The position numbers and the translations under genes were made by a program. A stretch of 64,000 bases of DNA, taken from NCBI RefSeq assembly GCF_003144395.1, contig NZ_PENZ01000049.1, forward strand, positions 21,721 through 85,720. The letters are read 5' to 3'. The DNA is from Proteus faecis. GTDB taxonomy: Bacteria; Pseudomonadota; Gammaproteobacteria; Enterobacterales; Enterobacteriaceae. The stretch's first letter is position 1, and every line of letters starts with the position of its first letter. This document shows, piece by piece, positions 58,067-64,000 of the stretch. The notes under the pieces are model-generated. The model was given only the letters and a program-made list of their open reading frames with translations, did no database searches and was not told the origin of the DNA.

Positions 58067-59530
58067 ATGTCTCAAACAGCTATCAACAATGATACTGCGG
58101 CTGCCATCAATCCGTATTCACAAAAAGTGGCACACCTGCGTCAGCAAATTTTGAGCATCTTTCTCGAAGATGAACGTTTTGTTGAAACCGTTTTAGGTGA
58201 AGCTAGTGAAAATGATAGGCTGAGCCACCATGAACTTCATGAAAAAATCACCACTGTTAGAGAATTACTACAAGATCTACACGCGGCAGATATTGCAGAT
58301 ATTCTTGAAGCCCTTCCCTATGACGAACGTCTAGCTCTGTGGCATTTGGTTGATAATAATGAACGTGGTGCTGTTTTAGTCGAAGCTTCTGTCGCCGTTT
58401 GGGACAGTTTAATTAAAGATATGACTGACCGTGAATTATTACGATCGGTCGCCACATTACATGTGGATGAGCAAGCGTACATCGCAGAACACTTACCTCG
58501 CGATACGATGCGTCGCCTTCTTACCTATTTAGAACCAAGCCTGCGTAATAGAATAAGAGAAGTTCTGCAATATCCCAAAGACAGTGTCGGTCAGATGATG
58601 GATTTTGAGTTCGTCACTGTACGAGGGAATGTCACATTAAAAACGGTACAACGCTATCTACGCCAACGAGGCTCTATTCCTGAAGCAACGGATAAAATTT
58701 TCGTTATTGATAATAAAAACCATCTGTTGGGCGAACTTCCATTAACCACCGTTTTAACGCAATCTCCGGATAAGCTTGTCTCTGATGTAATGAAAACAGA
58801 TACCGTTAGCTTTATGCCTGAAGAAAAAGGTGAAGATGCAGCGGGTGCGTTCGAACGTTATGACTTAATTTCAGCGGCAGTTGTCGATAGTAATGGTCTT
58901 CTAATGGGGCGATTAACTGTTGAAGATATCGTTGATAACATGCATGAAGAGAGCGATACCAATATTCGTCGTATGGGTGGTTTGAGTCCAGAAGAAGACG
59001 TCTTTGCGCCCGTTGGACAAGCAGTTAAAACACGTTGGACTTGGCTTGCTATTAACTTATGTACCGCCTTTGTGGCTTCTCGTGTGATTGGTGTGTTTGA
59101 ACATACTATTTCTCAATTAGTCGCTCTCGCTACATTAATGCCGATTGTTGCGGGTATTGGGGGAAATACAGGTAATCAAACCATCACAATGATTGTTCGT
59201 GCTTTAGCACTACATCAAATACAAACGGGTAGTTTCTCTTTCTTGATTTTAAGAGAGTTAGGTGTCGCCCTTATTAATGGTATTGTGTGGGGAGGCATAA
59301 TGGGAATTGTCACCTTCCTACTCTATGGCGATATTGCTATGGGTGCAGTCATGACAATGGCGATGGTATTAAACCTCTTAATGGCTGCCATGATGGGGGT
59401 ATTAATCCCAATGACAATGATTAAATTAGGTAAAGATCCCGCAATTGGCTCAAGCGTTATGATAACCGCTATTACCGATACAGGTGGTTTCTTTATCTTC
59501 TTAGGTTTAGCAACTATCTTCTTAGTCTAA
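58067..59530 (+). CDS. mgtE: magnesium channel/transporter MgtE
   Basis: 487 aa. The N domain (superhelix; LHAADIADILEALPYDERL) is followed by two CBS domains (about residues 170-295; VGQMMDFEFVTV, LVSDVMKTDTVSFMPEEKGE, RYDLISAAVVDSNGLLMGRLTVEDIV), and five transmembrane helices with the pore motif MPIVAGIGGNTGNQT. Mg2+ binding to N/CBS gates the pore in this family. AAAAAGGAATAAC precedes the ATG. It lies behind a 190-nt leader after the ppx terminator. Not present in E. coli at this site. Confidence 0.93.
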   Translation: MSQTAINNDTAAAINPYSQKVAHLRQQILSIFLEDERFVETVLGEASENDRLSHHELHEKITTVRELLQDLHAADIADILEALPYDERLALWHLVDNNERGAVLVEASVAVWDSLIKDMTDRELLRSVATLHVDEQAYIAEHLPRDTMRRLLTYLEPSLRNRIREVLQYPKDSVGQMMDFEFVTVRGNVTLKTVQRYLRQRGSIPEATDKIFVIDNKNHLLGELPLTTVLTQSPDKLVSDVMKTDTVSFMPEEKGEDAAGAFERYDLISAAVVDSNGLLMGRLTVEDIVDNMHEESDTNIRRMGGLSPEEDVFAPVGQAVKTRWTWLAINLCTAFVASRVIGVFEHTISQLVALATLMPIVAGIGGNTGNQTITMIVRALALHQIQTGSFSFLILRELGVALINGIVWGGIMGIVTFLLYGDIAMGAVMTMAMVLNLLMAAMMGVLIPMTMIKLGKDPAIGSSVMITAITDTGGFFIFLGLATIFLV

Positions 59531-59548
59531 GATACGCCTTATTACACT

Positions 59549-59579
59549 AACGCCACTGATAATAAAATACAGTGGCGTT
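59549..59579 (+). terminator. mgtE terminator
   Basis: 10-bp stem AACGCCACTG / CAGTGGCGTT with an 11-nt loop followed by a T-run, 19 bp after the mgtE stop. It also separates mgtE from the convergent small gene. Confidence 0.88.
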
Positions 59580-59601
59580 TTTTATGCCAATCAAATAGAT
59601 A

Positions 59602-59823
59602 TTAGGCCGTTGTAGAGAGGTAATAATAGATAAGCAACAATGCAATAATCAATGAAGTAATAAAAGTCTTTTTAAAAGAATCACTTAATAAATAGCTATC
59701 ATTTTGATTGGTGTTATTAAGCAGAGTTTTTAATACTAATCCCCCACCTAATGCAACAATAGAAAACGATACGAACAGAGCAATTGCAGTTAAGAGAACA
59801 GCACTCATTGAGATAGAGACCAT
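59602..59823 (-). CDS. small inner-membrane hypothetical protein (73 aa)
   Basis: A strong GGAGGA lies 3 nt before the ATG, so translation is well supported. Two transmembrane helices: MSAVLLTAIALFVSFSIVAL and FITSLIIALLLIYYYL, joined by a hydrophilic stretch (NNTNQNDSYLLSDSFKK). No family is recognised. Convergent with mgtE; any functional link to magnesium is unproven. Confidence 0.6.
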   Translation of the reverse strand: MVSISMSAVLLTAIALFVSFSIVALGGGLVLKTLLNNTNQNDSYLLSDSFKKTFITSLIIALLLIYYYLSTTA

Positions 59824-60594
59824 AAATCCTCCGATATAACAATTGGCTTACTGATGTAATTATAACCAAGGATCGTTTTTTTGATGCCTATTTTTTGTTT
59901 TTATTTTCAATCCAACTGAAAGCTCAAAAAAACCACATTATGCATAAAAATACCAAATTAAAATTATCTTTGTAAATTACATTGAAATCAAATTTTAACA
60001 AATTAATATTTATTGGAATTTAATTTTAACGCATCGAGATTTAACATACAGCAGAATATTCTAATAATCCATTTTCTATCAGATCATATCTTTCATTATA
60101 AATACTGTTAGCTTTCTTAATTATCTAGTAATAACTTTATTTATGGAAAATAATAAATTAAATTATTACTTAATTTCTTATTTTCCATACTTATTTAAAT
60201 TTGAATAAATATATTCAACATTAAACCTTCTTTATTTAAAAACATAGAATTCTTACTTGCTTTCAATACATATAATATATTTATTATCTATTGATAAAAA
60301 TTGATAATGCAGAGTTTTCTTTCAAAAAACAAAATCAACAAAGTAAACAAAACTAACAATAAATAACAAAAAGGTTAATGATGTTGTTTTAATTTCATCC
60401 ACTTACATTATTAAGAGCTTCCTGTTATAACTTAAACCATCATCACAATATTATTCTTTCTTGCATAAATAGCCTTTAAATAACCTTTTGCTGTTATTTA
60501 TTTTCACTCTATTTCATTTGCTAATTTAAAAAGAATTTAATTGTGATCTTATTACTTATTTATTTTATCACGATGATTATTATAGGTTGTTATT
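59824..60594. other. AT-rich intergenic region of about 770 bp
   Basis: No gene or RNA recognised. The minus-strand stretch at about 60083-60127 reads IIKKANSIYNERYD in one frame, similar to the tail of the possible 54-aa ORF at 1775-1939, but stops lie immediately upstream. The MFS promoter must lie in the right part. Confidence 0.45.
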
Positions 60595-61968
60595 ATGACA
60601 TCACAATCACACTCCACTCAGCCGTTGAGTCAACCTACGGCAAGACCATTGAATCGCAACGACTATAAAACGTTGGGTTTATCCTCACTAGGAGGAACAT
60701 TGGAGTTCTATGATTTCGTGATCTTCGTGTTCTTTACGAAAACATTGAGCCACTTGTTCTTTCCTGGTGATAACGCCTTTATTGCACAAATGCAGACATT
60801 AGGTATTTTTGCAGCGGGCTATCTTGCTCGCCCTTTGGGTGGCATTATTATGGCACACTACGGAGATATTATTGGACGTAAACGTATGTTTACCTTAAGT
60901 ATCTTCTTAATGGCTGTACCAACATTAGTTATTGGTTTATTACCAACTTATGCCAGCATTGGTATTGCAGCACCATTATTGTTGTTATTAATGCGCATTA
61001 TGCAAGGTGCCGCTATTGGTGGTGAAATGCCGGGTGCTTGGGTGTTTATCGCAGAACACACACCAAAACAACGTTATGGCTTAGGCGTAGGAACATTAAC
61101 CTCTGGCATTACTGGCGGTATTTTATTAGGTTCAATTGTGGCGATTATCGTTCAACGTAGCTATACAGCCCAAGAAGTGAATGATTTTGCATGGCGTATT
61201 CCCTTTATCTTAGGGGGAGTTTTTGGCTTAATCTCTGTTTACTTACGTCGTTTTTTACAAGAAACCCCTATCTTTAAAGAGATGGCAGCAAAAAAAGCGT
61301 TAGCACAAGAAATGCCTGTGGTTTCAGTTATTAAAAATCATAAACAAGCGTGTTTAATTACTGCTGCATTAACATGGTCTTTATCAACGGCCATTGTTGT
61401 CACCATTTTGATGACCCCCGGAGTCATTGTTGAAGGGATCTATAAAATTGATAGAACAACGTCATTAGAAGCGAACTGTGTTGCAACATTAACCTTAACC
61501 TTAGGTTGCATATTCTGGGGTTGGATTGGTGACAAATTAGGAACACGCGCATCAATGACATTATCATGGGGTGGTTTAATTGTTACTGCATTCCATTTTT
61601 ATGGCAGTTTAGATGTAGCAATGTCCGGTTTCCAGTTGGCGTTTAACTATGCTCTGATGGGCTTTTTTGTTGGAGCAATTGCAACTACACCTATTGTTAG
61701 CACAAGAGCATTTCCACCCTCAATTCGTTTTTCTGGTTTGTCTTTCGCTTATAATATGGCTTATGCCTTGTTCGGTGGATTAACGCCAATGTTAACAGGA
61801 ATATGGTTAGAAAAAACCGCAATGGCAGGTGCTTATTATGTTGCTGGTGTTTCTGCCTTAGCTATCGTGGTTGCATTCTTACCTTTAGCCTATAAAGGCT
61901 GGACCGCGGTAACACCGAAAGTGAGAGAGAAAGAAGTTACATTACAAATTGATAAAGTTGTTAGTTAA
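60595..61968 (+). CDS. MFS transporter, metabolite:H+ symporter (MHS) type
   Basis: 457 aa, twelve transmembrane helices. The MHS-family pattern is GLSSLGGTLEFYDFVIFVFF, RPLGGIIMAHYGDIIGRKRMF (motif A), MRIMQGAAIGGEMPGAWVFIAEH and RRFLQETPIF. This family carries organic acids, betaine, proline or shikimate with protons. The substrate cannot be told. The basic, Gln/Ser-rich N-terminal tail is cytoplasmic. Monocistronic, with a terminator after the gene. Confidence 0.9.
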   Translation: MTSQSHSTQPLSQPTARPLNRNDYKTLGLSSLGGTLEFYDFVIFVFFTKTLSHLFFPGDNAFIAQMQTLGIFAAGYLARPLGGIIMAHYGDIIGRKRMFTLSIFLMAVPTLVIGLLPTYASIGIAAPLLLLLMRIMQGAAIGGEMPGAWVFIAEHTPKQRYGLGVGTLTSGITGGILLGSIVAIIVQRSYTAQEVNDFAWRIPFILGGVFGLISVYLRRFLQETPIFKEMAAKKALAQEMPVVSVIKNHKQACLITAALTWSLSTAIVVTILMTPGVIVEGIYKIDRTTSLEANCVATLTLTLGCIFWGWIGDKLGTRASMTLSWGGLIVTAFHFYGSLDVAMSGFQLAFNYALMGFFVGAIATTPIVSTRAFPPSIRFSGLSFAYNMAYALFGGLTPMLTGIWLEKTAMAGAYYVAGVSALAIVVAFLPLAYKGWTAVTPKVREKEVTLQIDKVVS

Positions 61969-61997
61969 GAGCAACTCATTATCACCCCCTTCCGTTC

Positions 61998-62025
61998 AAT
62001 ACAGCTCCTTAATAGGAGCTGTATT
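61998..62025 (+). terminator. MFS gene terminator
   Basis: Perfect 12-bp stem AATACAGCTCCT / AGGAGCTGTATT with a 4-nt loop, T-run after, 30 bp past the stop. Confidence 0.92.
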
Positions 62026-62043
62026 TTTTCTATATACAACAAA

Positions 62044-62067
62044 AAAGGATGCCTTATAGCATCCTTT
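62044..62067 (-). terminator. dtpA terminator
   Basis: 9-bp stem AAAGGATGC / GCATCCTTT with a 6-nt loop, followed on the minus strand by further U residues, 37 bp after the dtpA stop. Confidence 0.85.
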
Positions 62068-62103
62068 ATTTTTCTTAAATTTTTTGTTTTTCAATAACAC
62101 AAA

Positions 62104-63570
62104 TTATTGTGTCATTTTACTTAGCATAGGTGCTGTGATCAGCATTAGAATTGCGATAACGCCTGTTACAATACCGATTTGTAAGAATACACTGCTATAA
62201 ATTTCTAACGAAGCGTGAGCACTTTGTACATCTTCTGGTACTGCCATTAAACTCGCAACTTTACCTGCAATAATTGCAGCAGCTGCCGAAGTTAAGAACC
62301 AAGCCCCCATGATAAAGCCCATTAAACGCTGTGGTACAAGTTGAGCAACCATAGCAAGACCTAACCCTGAAATCATTAGCTCACCAATACTTTGGAAACC
62401 ATAACTTGCAACTAACCACCATGAAGACACAATACCCGCTTCATTTGCCATGCTTGCACCCAGTGGTAGTACTAAGAATGCGGTCGCACTTAAAAACATC
62501 CCAGCGGTGAACTTATAAGGCATTGGCAGTTTGTCGCCCATAAAGTTATATACAGCTGCTAAAAGTGGGCTTGCTAACATGATCCAGAATGGATTAAGTG
62601 ATTGGAATTGCTCTGGTTCAACACTGAAGCCTAACAGAGAATGTTCTACGTTATGAATTGCGAAGAAGTTTAAAGATGTTGGCATTTGATCATAAAGAAC
62701 AAAGAATACCACAGCCTCAACCATCAGTAAGAATGCAACAATCATCTTACGACGTGCCACACCTTTCATCATAAAGGTTTCACGCGCAAAAATCAGGATG
62801 ATACCTAGTGAAATGACCGCTAAAGACCAACTTGCCACTTCATTATTATGTAACAACCAAGTCGATACTGCCGTTAAAGCAACGATACCCACCAGCGTTA
62901 ACAACAATTTTAAATAATTAAGTGGTTCAAAATCAGGTCTAGAACCTTTATCTTTGATCCAACCACGACAAACCATAAAGTTTGCCAAAGTGATCAACAT
63001 CCCTACAACACTTAATGCAAACGCAACATCCCAACCATAATTAGCCGCTAACCATGGTGTTGCTAACATAGATAAGAATGAACCGACGTTAATAGACATA
63101 TAGTACATAGTAAATGCACCGTCTAATTGCGGATCATCCTTCTCATAGCAAGTTGCTAATAATGAAGATGGGTTAGCTTTAAATAAACCATTACCCACTG
63201 CAATTGTTGCTAATCCCCAATAAATCACATCTTTATCGTGATCAGAGAATGCCACCATCGCATAACCAATTGCCAGTACGATCGCGCCAAGAATAATAAC
63301 CCTTTTAGTACCAAGGATTTTATCCCCAAGCCATCCACCGATAGCAACAAAACCATAAACTAATGCGGTAAATGCAGCAAAAACAGTGATTGCTTCCGCT
63401 TCACCCATCCCCAGCATTTTAACCAAGTAAACGGCCATGATCCCTTGCAGACCGTAATAGCCGAAACGTTCCCATAATTCGATTGAGAAGATGAGATAAA
63501 ACGCACGAGGCTGTTTAAATGCATTCAGACTCGGTTTTTGTCCATCATCAGGTGTGTTTGCAGTTGACAC
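62104..63570 (-). CDS. dtpA: proton-dependent di/tripeptide transporter (DtpA-like)
   Basis: 488 aa. Fourteen-helix POT/PTR family: [26 protein letters not shown] holds the E-x-x-E-R proton-coupling motif region, followed by the [15 protein letters not shown] signature and [26 protein letters not shown]. Length and sequence resemble E. coli DtpA (TppB) most, with DtpB as the alternative. It imports di- and tripeptides across the inner membrane. Its own terminator lies downstream; the 350-bp upstream region holds its promoter. Confidence 0.92.
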   Translation of the reverse strand: MSTANTPDDGQKPSLNAFKQPRAFYLIFSIELWERFGYYGLQGIMAVYLVKMLGMGEAEAITVFAAFTALVYGFVAIGGWLGDKILGTKRVIILGAIVLAIGYAMVAFSDHDKDVIYWGLATIAVGNGLFKANPSSLLATCYEKDDPQLDGAFTMYYMSINVGSFLSMLATPWLAANYGWDVAFALSVVGMLITLANFMVCRGWIKDKGSRPDFEPLNYLKLLLTLVGIVALTAVSTWLLHNNEVASWSLAVISLGIILIFARETFMMKGVARRKMIVAFLLMVEAVVFFVLYDQMPTSLNFFAIHNVEHSLLGFSVEPEQFQSLNPFWIMLASPLLAAVYNFMGDKLPMPYKFTAGMFLSATAFLVLPLGASMANEAGIVSSWWLVASYGFQSIGELMISGLGLAMVAQLVPQRLMGFIMGAWFLTSAAAAIIAGKVASLMAVPEDVQSAHASLEIYSSVFLQIGIVTGVIAILMLITAPMLSKMTQ

Positions 63571-63920
63571 TAAAAACCTCTAATTATTCTATTACGCCTT
63601 TATAGTTAGGCTGATTTTTACAAAATTTTCGTTATTCAAGACAGAGTTAAAGCTCGGTGAATTTCATACTGGATTGTTATTCTTTGAAAAGAGTTCAACG
63701 CAGAGAAAAACAAGGTTGGCATTCTATCACTGGAAAGAATAATTATCTAAGAATTATAACTAACTATTGCGTTTTATCATAGTTACAGGCATTTGTACAA
63801 AATAGTTATGCGGTTAAAAAAACATCAAACAAAATAACTCACTGATAATAAATAAATTATTTTTCACTTAATTATCCCTATATAAACAATTAAGCTACGC
63901 TACTGCTTATCCCTTATTTG
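63571..63920. other. dtpA upstream region
   Basis: AT-rich promoter region. Nothing else recognised until the GC-rich IS end at 63921. Confidence 0.45.
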
Positions 63921-64000
63921 GTGACTGCTCCCCGCCCTGTCGGGCGAGGCTTCCCACTTCTTAGACCGCAACCGTCTGTGTGACGGATTTACGCTGGCCT
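63921..64000 (-). mobile_element. 3' end of an IS200/IS605-type element (tnpB side), cut by window edge
   Basis: An abrupt jump to GC-rich sequence. On the minus strand, a stop codon is followed by GAAGTGGGAAGCCTCGCCCG and a hairpin CCTCGCCC-GACA-GGGCGGGG (8 bp, one wobble), then AGCAGTCAC. A GAAG(C)C-x-CGCCC/GGGCGGGG hairpin followed by an element end is typical of IS605/IS1341 right ends, which also encode the omega-RNA scaffold. The hairpin is at 63930-63949. The remainder lies beyond the window. Confidence 0.7.
63961..64000 (-). CDS. tnpB: C-terminal end of tnpB (partial)
   Basis: Twelve complete codons GQRKSVTQTVAV and a TAA stop at 63961-63963, running off the right edge. The assignment rests mainly on the adjacent IS605-type terminal hairpin; the short peptide alone proves nothing. 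TnpB is an RNA-guided nuclease whose mRNA 3' end overlaps its guide RNA. Confidence 0.5.
   Translation of the reverse strand, partial: GQRKSVTQTVAV

Overview
The window is low-GC enterobacterial chromosome. Gene content, gene order and protein sequences fit Proteus or a close Morganellaceae relative. From about 14 kb rightward it keeps a backbone familiar from E. coli: guaA-guaB-xseA, maeB, yffB-dapE, ypfN/tmcA, ypfJ, purC, bamC-dapA, gcvR-bcp, perM, bepA-yfgD, hda, uraA-upp, purM-purN and ppk-ppx. Several loci look inserted or lineage-specific: a heme-type receptor operon, an M15 peptidase, ybaN, yeaL, a PAP2 protein, nupG, ybdG, speG, mgtE and an MFS carrier. No tRNA, rRNA or CRISPR array was seen.

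Region 1 (1-14 kb) is accessory. It holds the edge-truncated HTH-sugar kinase fusion, a secreted DUF4822-like protein, and an RNA end-healing and sealing pair: an RNA ligase translationally coupled to an HD-phosphoesterase/polynucleotide kinase. Next come an SDR oxidoreductase, a small Cys-containing protein, an orphan CI/LexA-like repressor, a molybdate-type ABC transporter, a SorC-family regulator, CutA and a small basic protein. The segment ends with two overlapping RlaP-type nucleotidyltransferase genes, the second broken by a one-base frameshift in an A6 run. The ligase, HD-Pnk and RlaP families have all been linked to RNA repair, so this segment is the best candidate for an unusual system.

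Region 2 (14-31 kb) has guaBA with divergent xseA, then a Fur-box-preceded operon chaN-tonB-oligopeptidase B-TonB-dependent receptor, which looks like heme or hemoprotein acquisition. It continues with maeB, a NarP-like regulator and yffB-dapE.

Region 3 (31-57.8 kb) is mostly housekeeping: lysine/peptidoglycan precursors (dapE, dapA), outer-membrane biogenesis (bamC, bepA), purine and pyrimidine salvage or synthesis (purC, purMN, upp-uraA, nupG), replication control (hda, with a conserved CUG start), polyphosphate metabolism (ppk-ppx) and spermidine acetylation (speG). A perfect GCAAACGTTTGC PurR core lies upstream of purMN. A 51-codon WYL-regulator remnant lies between ypfJ and purC.

Region 4 (57.8-64 kb) carries mgtE, a small membrane protein, an MFS carrier, dtpA and, at the right edge, the GC-rich 3' end of an IS200/IS605-type tnpB with its terminal hairpin (likely omega-RNA scaffold).
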